A DNA stretch of 64,000 nt from Durusdinium trenchii (Eukaryota; Sar; Dinophyceae; Suessiales; Symbiodiniaceae), in NCBI GenBank assembly GCA_963970005.1, contig CAXAMN010003002.1, forward strand, positions 1,209,334 through 1,273,333, read 5' to 3'. Shown here piece by piece: positions 25,958 to 56,400 of the stretch (position 1 is its first letter; the number at the start of each line of letters is the position of its first letter). Both the position numbers and the translations under genes were made by a program. The notes under the pieces are model-generated. The model did no database searches, was not told the DNA's origin, and saw only the letters and a list, made by a program, of their open reading frames with translations.

Positions 25958-26275
25958 GCAGCAGCAGCAGACCACCCAGCGGCAGCAGCAGCAGCAGCAT
26001 ACCAACCAGCGCCGCAGCAGCAGCAGAGCACCACCCAGCAGCAGCAGCAGCAGCAGCAGACCACCCAGCGCCGCAGCAGCAGCAGCAGACCACCCAGCGC
26101 CAGCAGCAGCAGCTGCTGCAGCAGCAGCAGATCACCCAGCGCCAGCACCAGCAGCGGCAGCCCACCCAGCGCAGCAGCAGCAGCAGCACCAGCACCAGCA
26201 GACCTCCCAGTAGCAGCAGCAGCAGACTGCCCAGCAGCAGCAGCAGACCCCCCAGCAGCAGCAGCACAAGACTCA
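25958..26275. repeat. CAG-rich trinucleotide array
   Basis: About 320 bases of imperfect CAG repeats are broken by ACCACCCAGCG motifs, giving Gln, Ala or Ser runs in the three plus frames. It is followed 110 bases later by a CTG-rich array of similar length. I see no splice sites or flanking coding sequence, so no polyglutamine protein is called. Confidence 0.85.
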
Positions 26276-26385
26276 AATGACACCGCCTGACTCCACGCCG
26301 TAACTAGTCGCGTACGCGGGGTAGGGCTATGTTGCAAGAAATGCCGCCTGCACATAGCACCCAAAAAGGTATTACTGTCCAATGC

Positions 26386-26463
26386 AGCTCCTGCTGCTGC
26401 TGGGTGGTCTGCCTTGGCTGCGTCTCCTGCTGCTGCTGCGGCCGCTGCTGCTGTTGTGTTTGC

Positions 26464-26496
<33 letters not shown>

Positions 26497-26700
26497 TGCT
26501 GCTGGTGCTGCTGCTGCTGCCGCTGCTGCGCTGGGCGCTGCTGCGCTGGGTGCTCTGCTAGCGCCGGGTCGTCTGCTGCTGCTGCTGGCGCTGGGTGGTC
26601 TGCTGCTGCTGCTGCTGCTGCTCCTTTGTGGTTTGCTGCAGCTGCTTGGTGGTAGACTGCAGATGCTTGGTGTGCTGCAGCTGCTTGGTGGTCCCGCTCA
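26386..26700. repeat. CTG-rich trinucleotide array, inverse of the CAG array
   Basis: About 315 bases of imperfect CTG repeats, including CTGGGTGGTCTGCTGCTG, the complement of the CAGCAGACCACCCAG motif of the upstream array. The two arrays together make a large inverted repeat. Confidence 0.85.
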
Positions 26701-26709
26701 CCGCGCGCA

Positions 26710-26848
26710 GGGGGGAGTCGAACCGCGGGGGGGGGGGGTCCATAAGATTGATTTAATCAATTATTTGAGGTTTCTGGGGCGCGTCCACCCCGTCACTTAA
26801 CTTGCTAAAGCAAGAGCAACTCCAGCTAGCTAAGGCTAGCTTTCGTGA
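26710..26848 (-). repeat. SINE-like repeat with tRNA-type A and B boxes, copy 2
   Basis: The head from TCACGAAAGCTAGC through the CTTGCTTTAGCAAG hairpin is almost identical to copy 1 (20801-20940), and GGTTCGACTCC (B box) lies at 26724-26714 beside a G run. The middle differs completely between the copies. Both copies also have, 0.9-1.1 kb to their left, an inverted ACGAAAGCTAGC (20059-20070 and 25714-25725) preceded by a shared ACTTGAGGCC. Confidence 0.5.
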
Positions 26849-29800
26849 CATCGGATGAATCATCGGATGATCTGCGATGTCCAACCAATATTCCCACACT
26901 TCCTCGTTTTGAGAATGGCTGGCAAGGACAAAACACACCCATCTACAGTAATGTAAAATATGGATTGCTAACCCCCCCTTTGGATTGTATACTATACCTC
27001 TTGATTTGGGAGTTGTAATTAATATTGCTTAAAGAGGAATCATTAAAGAGTCTACAACGCAAATGGTCTGGAGGATTGCGGTGTCTAATCCGAAATCACC
27101 AAACACATGTCCAGCGAGAAGCCGCAAAAAGGACGCGGCAGCGAGAAGCATCCATCGAGGTGTTCCCAGCATCATCCTCCAATGGCAACAGAGATGATGT
27201 TCCCACGCCACCGCTGGACTGGGTGTAGCTATACGGTTCTTACCAAGCACCTACCCAGGGCAACTATTCTTACAACATCAATGGAGACAGGTTTCAATGG
27301 AGTCAATTGTGATGAGTAATATAGTTATATATACATATGTCCAATATATTTTTATTTCTTGCGACTGCCGAAGGCGGTCGTCTGTGGCCGCACATGCACC
27401 TAATTAGGCCTGCCAAATCCTCACCATCAAAAAGAGAGCGCATTCGCCCATACCTGTCAGTGAGGTTGAAAAAGTGGAGAGCGCAGCATAAGAAACATCT
27501 CCTGAAATAACAAATTGGGCTAGCTTGTCGCTGGGCTGGCAGGCAACCCAAGCGCAAGAACAAGTGCAACAAGAGCACCACTCTGGCCGTGAACATTCAG
27601 CGGTCACGAGCATGCACAAGGACTCACTGTGCTGTAAAAACAGGTTAAGAGTAGGCCCAAAAGCAGCGACACCAAATCCAGGGTACTGCAGGCCTCTGTA
27701 ACTCCATGCATTCAGGCGTGCAAGGACAACGCACCAAAACATTGAATACCGGAATAAAAGCATGTGCCACAGTCGTGAGAAGGCAAGCGGCAACGACAAG
27801 AACGCTCATACTGATTAATTGTCAGAAAAGGCAAGGTTCTCATACACACTTGGATATTCCTCAGGGGTTTGTGGGGCCATCCCAAAGCGCACACCTAAAG
27901 ACATCAAAAACTCCATGCAGTGTGAGAAGCACACATCAAACACTGTATCGCTGGACTCGGCTCAGCTCACTCTGCCAGATCATCAATCAAGCGCTTTCTC
28001 GAACACAAAGTTCGCCATCACCAGGCAAAGGATCTGTATGTGAGCTGATCACATTCTGCCACCAGTCTAGGAAAAATCAAACCTAGTAGAGCAGCTGCAT
28101 CAATAGCCCATACCAAGAGAGAAAAAACTATGCAAGGATGCCACCTGATGCAAATAACCTTGGTGCACACATTGCCATGTACTGCCTAACTGCGAAGATT
28201 CCAAACAGTGTCGAAACCTTAGGTTCAGCGCATCTTCAAGAACCTCCCGTGAAGGTTCTGGCCCAGTCCATCTGCTACAGGAACACGGGCGCACAGGAAA
28301 CGAAGCGTCGCCTTTGCGACTGGGGTTCTAAGCTGCTCCACCCTCATGCGGCAATCTTGAACCCTATGTGTCCAAATATGTCCAATATCGAGAAATTAGA
28401 TTCCATCGAAGGGGTCAAGTGGTGTTTAGTGAATCCCCAGAAATGATGAACGGATTTCCTCCGAACATGAGGACTGGCTTCTCCCCTCTATGTTTCTGTC
28501 TTCCCATGTTCTAGGATTGGATATGTCCTATTGATTGCTACCACTGGAATCTGAAGCACATCAAACACAGTAAAATGTCTAGAAATTGAAAGAACTCTCT
28601 GTATAGAAAAATGAAGGGACTGCATATTTCAACAAACACGCTCCAGCGCATGTCTTCTTGTCTCCAGATCCTGCGAGTTTTATGGGTTCTCATTCTCTGG
28701 AAAACTATATACAGTAAATGTTCTGTAGAAAATTCAGAGTCCTGACCCCTGACCCCATTGGGGCAGGTGTGCTGCTAGCCACTTCTTTAAAGAATGACCA
28801 ATTGCATCCATTTTCTACACACGTGGACCCACCCCGTCCTCTAGAGCAAATACATAAGATTCCTTCAGCGTGGGGTCCTTAACTCCTTATCAACCTCAAC
28901 CTTAACTCCTTATAGCAACCTCTGCCAATAAAGCCTAGGACAGCATGCAGGGGTAGTGCTTGTGGCAGTTCTTACGCTGATCTTTAACGTCTCAGAAAGA
29001 AACTGTTGCTCCATGTTAGAACTGACCTACCAAAAAGTAGGTACACGTCCCCTGAATACATCCATGCCCTGCCAAGTTCGACTCTCCTCGAAGCCCAAGG
29101 CATACTGCAAGCCCTTGGGTGTTTCCCACGGCTAGCTCATGGGCTCATCCATCAAAGCTCAAGTCAAGGCTTTTTGGAGGCTCATGACTTATGTTCCCTG
29201 ACTTCTTTATGCTAGGATATGTACCTAAAGGCCTGAGGCTCCCAATGGCAACATATACAGTGGATCGTCCACGGGGACATCAGCCTCTTTCCCTTGCTTG
29301 CACCGTCATGTGCAGAGTGGGTTGCATATGGCTGAACACCAATCCAAGCACAACATCTGTGGTGAGGCTCGTCACGAAAATTGGCAAGTGTCCTGATCAC
29401 CTGCCTGAATTCTAAGCATGAGCCAGGAAGGCATTGGCAAAAAGTCACAGCTGGCTTGGGCAAAGGAAAGTGTTTCTGAAGCCCTCGAGACAAAAGGAAC
29501 ACTGACAACAAGGTCACCCGAAGCCACCAAATGCCAAACATGCATTTGGCACTATATAATGTCTGTAATGTTGCTTGATCATGCTTGATCAATGTAAGCT
29601 CTTTATCTTTGGGAATCGGAATTCACGGAATGAACCAAGTGTATACAAAAGGATCGGAAAGCACACCGCCAAGAGCTCCCTTTGGATCCTTTCAGATGAA
29701 GTCATGTGCTGTCAGAAGTTCCAACAAGCTACATGAGAATATACATTAATGCATCTGGGAACTACACTACCCTTCTTAATCATTCACATTCGTTCACAAG

Positions 29801-30168
29801 TTGGGTGTATTTTGTGCACAATACGCAGTGTTTTTCTTACTCTTGCTGTGTTTCATGGGGTATGGAAACTCATGACACTGAAACATGGGACAATACAAAG
29901 AGACCTTTTGTGGTTCGTCGTGATCGCAAGTATCGATAATACAGGAAAGTCATCCTTCAAACGAGCCCAAGCCGTTTCCATATTATAGTTGCGTTGGTTA
30001 GCGATGTATGCTTTTTGATTCGGATGTATTCAGTTGATATGCACCCCGCTCATCGTCGTACAGCCTCCAAACAAAGAACTTCGCGTGTGATGTCACATAT
30101 ATAGTTGGATTTGCACCTGTCAACTCGCTACCTAGCTTGTGTAGGCTTGTGTAGGAGGGAAAAAGTCA

Positions 30169-30280
30169 TTAAAGGGAAATCAATGAAATTCCTTTGTGCT
30201 CCTTGTGCTCCCGATATCTCTCCTCGACCACCCACACAACAGTCGCCTCAACCTTGAGTTTGGGAGCATCAGGATCGAGC
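30169..30280 (-). CDS. Candidate 3'-terminal exon of unknown gene
   Basis: After a GCCAG|G acceptor the minus strand reads LDPDAPKLKVEATVVWVVEE, then RYREHKEHKGISLISL and TAA. The 112 bases stay open in a single frame with coding-like composition and a charged C-terminus. It lies 0.9 kb beyond the stop codon of the ABC transporter, so it belongs to another gene. No family recognised and no upstream exon could be attached. Confidence 0.35.
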
Positions 30281-31209
30281 CTGGCAGCTCCCGGTGACGT
30301 GCGATGGCTTTTTGGAGAAACAAAGCCTCACAACATAAAAGCAGTCGCAAAGCGCGCACACACACAGGGACCAAAGACTTTCTTCGAAGGGTCTGGGTGT
30401 GAGACCCTCTACAAATCTTGGACGAAAGCAAGAGCACAAACTGAACAATAGCCTTTCCCCTTCCCGAAAATGTAAGCGTTCAAAAAATATCATTCTTAAG
30501 CCCTTGGTGAAGGTCTTTTGACACGTACTCTTTTTGACCCTCTCGTGGTCAGCGCATGAGGTCTATTGAAGCTGTCTCTTTCGACAGCTGAAAGGTATGA
30601 GGCCCTATAGTTACCTAGTTATCCTCGTCGCACTCCGCACCAGGGTCGGATGGAAAATTCAAGGGTTTGGGATGGGGTAGCTCCAATATCCTCAAGGCGA
30701 GGATCAAACCCTACAACTCCTGCAAGGTCAAGGGTATATACTGTAAGTACAGTTTCCTCCTTCCCTGGGCCAATCATGAAAAAAAGATCCTTGCGCTTCT
30801 GGCACTGGTCTGATTGGGTTGCCAAGCGGTCCAGGCCAAACAATCTACATGCAGAATACTGCACAAACATGCAAGGTCATAGGCTCACGCGCGTTCCAGG
30901 CATAATTTCTCCTCCGTGCAGCTGCCCGACCACGACATGTGCGGTGCTGACAGCCATGGAGAAATGATGGGAGATGGCCTTTACTCCCAATTTTGTTGGG
31001 CGAATGCCCGGCTGTGAATGGCATAAACCTTTGTCTGGTCAATGTTTCGATTCTCGATTCTTTGTTCACGACCCCTCCAGTTCGACCATCTTCTGCCATA
31101 TGAGACCCCCGCCCCACCTCCAAAAAGCGATCCCCAAAACACCGTGCATGCTGCATGCCCAGTGTGGGCTGTGTTCCCACAGCGCGAAAAAAGGGTGCCC
31201 ACTGTGTCT

Positions 31210-49341
<18,132 letters not shown>

Positions 49342-49789
49342 CTCAAATCCATGGGTCACCGGCGCAACTTGTTGTTCTGAAAGCACGGGCAAAAACACGG
49401 CTTGTTCCATGGGTTTCCCTATGAGCCCCACCACACAGCCTCTGGATGTCTTCAACAAACAGTTGACCGCAAACAAGGAACCCTGGGAGCTAATCTATTG
49501 CCAAGACTGTCCCGCGCGAGGCTTTGGAAGAGAAATCCACTGAAATTGAATGAAATTGATGCAAACAGAACTTGCAATAAGTGTCCTGTGCTTGTCACAT
49601 CACCTTGAATGCAGCGCCTAGGTCTACCCGCCCCCAGCTTTTTGTCTCCCAAGCCTCCCCACAACTCTATAGACTCGCAGGATCAAGGGTCTGTAAGAAG
49701 TGCTGAGTAAAGTGGTAAGTGCTGTATTGTTTCGCTCTTTTGAATGATCCCCGTCCTCATTCAATCCCTGCAGAACCAGCGCCGTCAAG

Positions 49790-49935
49790 CTACTATGATG
49801 GTCATCACAGCAATGAAGGTGGCTGAGAGAAGATTCACACGATACACCAGGAAAGGCACCAATGCATGAAAATGAAAGTACATCCTCAGATGCTGCGGGG
49901 ATATCGAACATACCACCAGACAAATAATCGAAAAC
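49790..49935 (-). CDS. Possible transmembrane exon of the ABC transporter
   Basis: One minus-strand frame reads MYFHFHALVPFLVYRVNLLS then ATFIAVMTIIVA, which would form a membrane helix pair. Its position just upstream of the first secure ABC transporter exon (49341) and the strand agree with a TMD2 exon. Splice borders could not be fixed and the ABCC motif FSxDxxxxD is not seen. Confidence 0.25.
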
Positions 49936-51007
49936 GCACCTGGTCCATCGAAGTTCGGTGCTGAGCACCTGTCAGCCACTGACGTAATGCCGTGAAGAAC
50001 GGGGGTCGCCTAGATGGGTCCACTCCATGCAAGTACGCCCAGGCTGAAAATGGACTGGAAAACGATGTCCTCAACTGCCGAACGTGGCTCCAAGCGCTTA
50101 AAGTTGTTTCACTCAATCCGTCAGCTTCGTCCTCGCCTGGAAACGAAGCTTGTCATGCGCAGCGGTTGGTCCGTGCAGCGTGCATCGCGATGCGTCGCTA
50201 TAGGTCGAGTGGTTTTCCCGAGCAACGCACCTACTGTGGAGCAAGTCACCTGCTGTTCTGGTCAACCTTGGAGTAGAAGCTCTCTCGAAATCCTCGGATA
50301 TTCGCCGTCCCGTTTTGGAAGTCCAAAACAGTTGCCAACAAAGCAGTTCTTCAGTCTATACATATATATATATATATATATACTAATACTATCCAATACA
50401 TTGTAAACAACTGCTGCACAACCAGCAGCTGCATTGTTTTACATTCCCCTTTCTACCCACATAGAACGTCCAAAATCAGCAGTTCACTTGTGATCATGAG
50501 GGCGAACTCATGCACCGAAAGCCAGTCTTTCGTCCGAAAGCTCTTTGTGAGTCTTCCCGACCGTACCTCGGGCACTTTTGACGCGAAGCCACTATTGATC
50601 CTGTTTTGCCAAGTCGGCAGCAACCGTGATTCTCACGGAAAGCGGGTGTGAGTCAAAATGCCGAGGGATTTGGAAGGGTGGTTTTTGCAAGGAAATGCCA
50701 TTTAAAGGTGTCCTGAGCAAATCACAAACATCTTACATGATCATCATGGACTAATTAGTCTTGGGCCGACCCTTTCCCCGTCCAGCCGCACTCTGCCCAC
50801 TTTGTGGTCGACAGATCTGGCCGGCCTCAAGAGGAAATGGCTCAAGCTCATCCCCGGTCGATCAAAACCCATTTGGGTACTACGGTACGGCACCTTCCAT
50901 TGACATAGTTCATGAAGCTTGGCTGCAACTGCTCACGTCCATGGAAGTGGGCGACTCTCCCTCTTAGAGGGTGGAGTCGCGTGGGCCTTTTGTGAAACTG
51001 CCACGTC

Positions 51008-51437
51008 TCAATCGAACACTGGCGAAGGCTCAGGTGGCATGTCAATCTCTGGTTTACCGGTGACCGGCAGTTGTAGCTTGGCCAGCCTGCATGCACCAAA
51101 CCACCACCAAATAGAAAAAACAAAAAAAACACTGTAAGCAAACCCGCCTGAAACGTTCTTAATTTTCTCTTGTTCAGGGTTGCTGTAGAACCACGAGTCA
51201 AAGCATTGTAAAATCTGGTCTTGCACTAGCAAACTGCCATCCACAAACATGGTCCTCGAAATCACTCCGGATGGGTTCTCCACTGTGTTGGCTGTGCTGC
51301 TGGCTGTGCTGTTGGCTGTGCTGTCTGGCGCAGTCAACACCACTGGCAAGGGAAGACTTTCGGACTCGGACTCTGCCCGCTTTGGCTCATAGAGGGGGGC
51401 AGGCTTGTAGCTGTTGAGCAGCAACTCTCGATGAATC
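51008..51437 (-). CDS. Two joined terminal exons, possibly the C-terminus of the channel gene
   Basis: Exon 51216-51437 (after CTAG|G) is open for 222 bases and reads RIHRELLLNSYKPAPLYEP, an acidic/serine-rich part, STANSTASSTANTVENPSG and SRTMFVDGSLLVQ. It ends at a GA donor (GACCA|GATTTT). Exon 51008-51086 continues in frame after GCAG|G with LAKLQLPVTGKPEIDMPPEP, SPVFD and TGA. The phases match. No domain recognised; the low-complexity, Pro-rich tail would suit a cytoplasmic C-terminus. Position downstream of the EF-hand exon on the same strand suggests it ends the ion channel, but intervening exons are missing and it could be a separate gene. Confidence 0.4.
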
Positions 51438-53493
51438 CTAGAAACCAAATTTGGACTGAAATCAACGATAACAGCAACTGTTGTTAAAATATGTTAAATG
51501 CAAAACGTCCATTGTTCACGTAAAGATCCCATCCCCGGCCCCCTGGTTCAGAGTGTGGTCTTTAAAAACATCAACTTTGAGGACCAGTTTCCTCCCAAAG
51601 TTCTTGAATCAACCGATGACGCTTTGCTACAATATAATGTATATATAACAACATGTAACATGTAAGTATATAGATACATTTTTACACCACCATTCACATC
51701 TACATCTACATGTGCATTTACACACACACATATATATATATATATACATTCATACATAAAAGAAAAACATATATATATATAAACACAATGCACTGAACAA
51801 AAAATAAGGATCCCCTTGGGAATCTGCTGGGCCTGCGGCATTTCACGTTATAAAAACATGTTTTAAGAATGCGTGGAAATGGGTGCCACCACTATAACAT
51901 GCAAATCCACATGTTTATATATTATAATTAAAACTGCTTAGAGGCATATGGCTTCTGTCAGATGTCTTGAATGTCATTGTTTTTTGCAAAGCATGAAGGG
52001 CCCGGGTTCCAACGACAAACACAAGATAGCATCCGGACACATTTTGGCTACGTGAGATGTTTTCTTCAATTGATTTTGTTTGCGTTTTTAATTGTGGAAT
52101 GGATCGAAAACTTGTTTGTGGTGGTGCCTCAAGGGCATCCAAACTAAGTGGCTAAGTGGCACAAGTACCTCATATTGTTTTCTAGGGGTCTAAGGGCAAA
52201 TTCTGGAGGTGCAGGTTCTGTAAAAAGGGTTTTCCTCATCTGTTGGCACTGTTTTTTTAGCGTGTCTGTGCACAAGGTGGGTTGCTGTTTCTGCACGCAG
52301 CCGCTGCTTCATGGGTCTGTAATGTTTCCTTCATGTGTTTTTTTGGGCTTGATTGTGGAATTGGAAAGCTCGAATACATGCTTTTGGTGATGTCCCCAAA
52401 GCATCCAGCATGACTGACATGAGTACCCCGGCTTGCTCTTTTTCGGTTCTCAAAGCCAATTCTGGTGGTGCAGGTTTCAAAAGATGGTTGTCTTCATCTG
52501 TTTTCACTGTTTGGCCTCAAATTCTCACAAGGGGCCATTTTATAAGCAATCAGTGTGTGTCTGTTCCCTAGGTGGCTTTCACTTTCGAACATGTTCAAAC
52601 CACCTCCATCCTTGAGCATCCTTCTGGCAAAGAAAATTTTAGAACATCCATATGAACCCGCTACATTCCATTACCAAATCTTCATCGCAAGCGCTCTGTA
52701 TATAAAATCATTCTACCGGGTTCCCATCTTAGGTAAGTGAAACGTTCCGTGTCATCAGGCAGAAAAACATGTTTTCTGAAATAAGAATCCAACCCCTGAT
52801 TTGGGTGCAGAGCGGTTGTCTGCTTTATAGAAAGGGGTCTTTGGTTCTGCATTTTGTAAAGGAAAAGGATACTAATTTTATATTGACATGCTAGAGCTGC
52901 TTTGTTTAGGGATCGGATGTTTTCGCGTGGCAAGGCCTGCATTTGGACCTCCAGGAAACCTTGTTATCCATCATGGCGCCCATGTACCAACAGCAGCTAC
53001 CGCATTACAGCCAGTTCAAAAGGTAGGACAATTGGATTGGGCATCGTCATTCACCCTTTGAGTTTGTTTTCAACATGGAGGTCGAATCTTATTGATTTTC
53101 GCCAATGATTTGCGGTTGACTCCATGGAGGAAGAACAGGACGTCCCGTCACTTCTATCTCGCATTTCGATCACAAAACATGCATCAACTGTTTTGACTGC
53201 ATGTGCTGTGCATCGAAGGATCCGTTCAAAGTTTGTGTGCTGATCTGTGCGCAAGGAACATACCATCTCTTGGACAGACTTTGTGGCCAGGAGCGGCGCT
53301 ACGCAATCGCCTTTGTTCACCTCAGCTCAGGGTTTAACGGCAACATCCATCATTCATAACATATACAGGTACCAAAGGACCGGATTGCTACCAATTCCAA
53401 CTGCACTGCCCTCTCAGTACTGGATGTGACAAATCAATCACCTTGGGATGGGCCCACGATGGCCCACGACATGCCAACACGTACTGGCCTGGC

Positions 53494-56400
53494 CTCCCCG
53501 CGAAGCTTCAATAAACCCTGCACGAGCTCTTGGATATGAAGCGTTCCGGACCCATCCGCATCGATAACTTCGAAGAGGTGTGCGCGATTGGACGGTAGTT
53601 CCAAGTCATCCATCAAGGCCTCTATCGAACGCGGGTGCGGCGGTGTCACTACATTAAAAATTACGTTACTTCGAGTTATCCCCACCATGACATTTCAATC
53701 TGACGAAGCATGATTTCGACTTTTCTGGGTGGGTTATAAGTCGCAGCAGCACCGCTCGTGGTAGCTGCCAGCGCCCGGCCTCACGGCCGCTCTCTAGAGA
53801 TCCTTAGACCAGGAATGCCCCCCCCCCCAGGGTCACCGAAAAGACGTCTTCGCACGATACACGACGTTTCTGCCGGACAAATGCGGCGGCTTTGCGAACA
53901 GCGGCATTCTGCCGGAGGACGACACCATCGTTATTCCAAGCCATACGGGCCAGGAAATCACCCCTTGGGTAAGACAAAGTCCGAAGCGCCGAGAGAGAGA
54001 GAGAGAGAGCTACAACTCCACAGCACACAATGTGTGCTAGGAGTCACGGCTTCATTGCCGCCACACAGCGCGGCCACCTCGTGAGCAGTGGCAGTGTGGG
54101 CTGTTTCGAAGGTCATCCACAAGCTGCTCGGAGAATCTTGCTGAAGAATCCCGGCAAGCGTTGTTGCATCAACGCGAGAGCCGGACAACCATTCCAAGAA
54201 GTGAGTCCGGCGCCAGGCCTGCCTCATTTGATGAGCATAAAGGTCACCGAACTCCACGGGCATGGACATAGTGCCATTCCCAGAAACAAACAGCGTCGTC
54301 GGCAAGGACAGCATCAAAGCCTCACAAAGCTATTTTGAGAGCCCGCAGAGAAAAGCTTCCCACGTCCACAACCACTTCAGGCCTTTTGTGGCACCATGTG
54401 TGGAGTGCTTTCAAGAATCTCTGGCAGGCATGGTACTTCAAGTCAGCGATGTGCCCGGTTGTGGAATCCCTTGACAGCAAGGTGACATAGCCAGCTGAAT
54501 TGACTTAATCTGCTTTTGTAAGGGCCCGACCGTTGAAGAGCTCACCCCATACCCGCTTGGCTCCAACGGCCGAGCTCACCATGGCCGCCTTGAGGCTTTG
54601 AGATGTCTGCAAGGCCGCGATCCTTTTGTCTGCTGTTTTGCAGCGTCCATGCCAGACCATGGAGACGACTGACAGTCACTCTTTGGACATCTGTCGGCAG
54701 GAACCTGACTGATATCCGGGCAGGCACCAGCCACATTTGGAACATGTCCAACAAAATCCCGTAGCGACACCCATTCTCTATTTGGATTTTCCAACATGTC
54801 TTCTGACATTTTTGCTATTTTTTCTTGCAAAATCTTCTGACATTCTTTCAGCTGACATTATTTTCAGCATATCTTCTGACATATCTCCGGACATTCTATC
54901 TGACATATCTTCTGACATTCTTTCTGGCATCTCTTCTGACACCCATTCGGGCATTCTATCTGGCATAACTGCTGACATTCTTTCTAGCATAGCTTCTGAC
55001 ATCTTTTCTGACATCTCTTCTGACATTATATCTGGCATATCTTCTGATATTCTTCCTGGATCTTCCTGGCATCTCTTCTGACATTCATTCTGGCATTATC
55101 TTCTGGCATTATTTCTGGCATCTCGTTTGACATTCTTTCTGGCTGGCGGTTGCGGTCCAGCGGGGAACACTGCCAGAGCTGGCGGAGCTGGCGGTTGAGG
55201 TCCGGCGAGGAACACTGCCATCCGGAGCTGGCGGTTGAAGTCCCGTGGGGAACACTGCGAGGAGGAGGCGGAGGAGCAGGAGGCAGACGAGGAGGAGGAC
55301 GGCGGCTGACATAAAACCACACAACAATCCCATGAAAGATTGGAAAAACAGCCTACTCCCACTCAATAGTCGAAGATCGGAGTTGTTTCGACAATGAGCC
55401 CATGTGATATCCAAAGGCCGCGTATGCTTATAATATGGTTAAATATCGGGAGTTGCGAAGTCAAGGAGGACGAAAGCGAGCCTTCAACCTATGGAGCCGC
55501 TCCCGCTCTACACGAAACAACGCAGGGCGTAACCAAACCCTGCTTGGAATCAAGCAATGATCTGACTTCCAATCTTATAGCTGGACCTATGGCTGCCCAA
55601 CATCCATCGCTGGGGGGCTCTCTGCAAAACACAGGCCATGAGGCCAATTGGAAAATACAACTCTATATAGAATGCACGTCCAGCATGCGTAACATCGTCC
55701 TTGAGGTGCCTCACCTGCAAACTCCAACGGCCAAGCCAAACATGTTCTGTTTGTCCAGGAAACGGCCTCTAATACAATTGCATGGCCTGTGGTGTCTATA
55801 ACTTTGCTGACCACCTCCTCCAAATTATCATGCAAACATGGTTTCTCTATGGTTCCTCATGCAGTTGTCAGGCACTCCAAGTGTATAATGAAGAGGGCCG
55901 GGAACAAATGCTCAAACAACACATGCTTGCCCTTTGCAAAGCAGTACCCCCCAAAAGGTGTCCTTAAATGTAAATATGGAAAACCATTACGCTTCGCTTA
56001 AGCGGCCCCAGATTTGACCAGCACAATGACTGCCAATCCATGATCTTGTTCGCTGCAACTGTCACTGGAGCGCCGGATTGAGCCGGCAGGGAGTTTCTCG
56101 TGAAGAACATGCGGCGTGCAGCCTTGGAGGCAACCACACTTTGCGGACGAGGCGCTTTCTTAGAGCGGGTGCACCCAGTGAGCTAAATAAAACCGGCTTT
56201 GCCAAACACACGCCAAAGGCAACGAAAGCAAAGCCCAAAACAACACAAAAAGGATGACATCTATACAGCCAATCAATTTTGTATACCTGTGGCTGGGCCT
56301 ATTCCAGGGAGAGAAAGACTTCTTCTCGGTTTGTTGCATGGCAAAAATTAATCACCTCCTTGTCCCGCCCACATCAAAACAATTTGCTTTTGCATGCACG

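Larger units (their letters stand above)
23300..30168. other. Intergenic or unresolved region with scattered exon-like pieces
   Basis: No gene could be assembled here. Minus-strand stretches near 24400-24590 (reading MGMPMPGTTYCC, later LELVVVDANAVGQRG) and 27460-27520 (reading DVSYAALSTFSTSLT between AG|G and G|GTATGG) look exon-like but match no family I know. The rest is simple repeat, the SINE-like copy and the CAG/CTG block, which are listed separately. Confidence 0.3.

Noticed and set aside
25807..26290. Long Gln/Ala/Ser-rich open frames across the CAG array on both strands
   Set aside because: All three frames on both strands are open simply because the sequence is a trinucleotide repeat; there are no flanking exons or splice signals.
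54778..55038. Met/Ser/Glu-repeat protein on the minus strand
   Set aside because: Product of 15/18-bp tandem units; no splice borders or start context.
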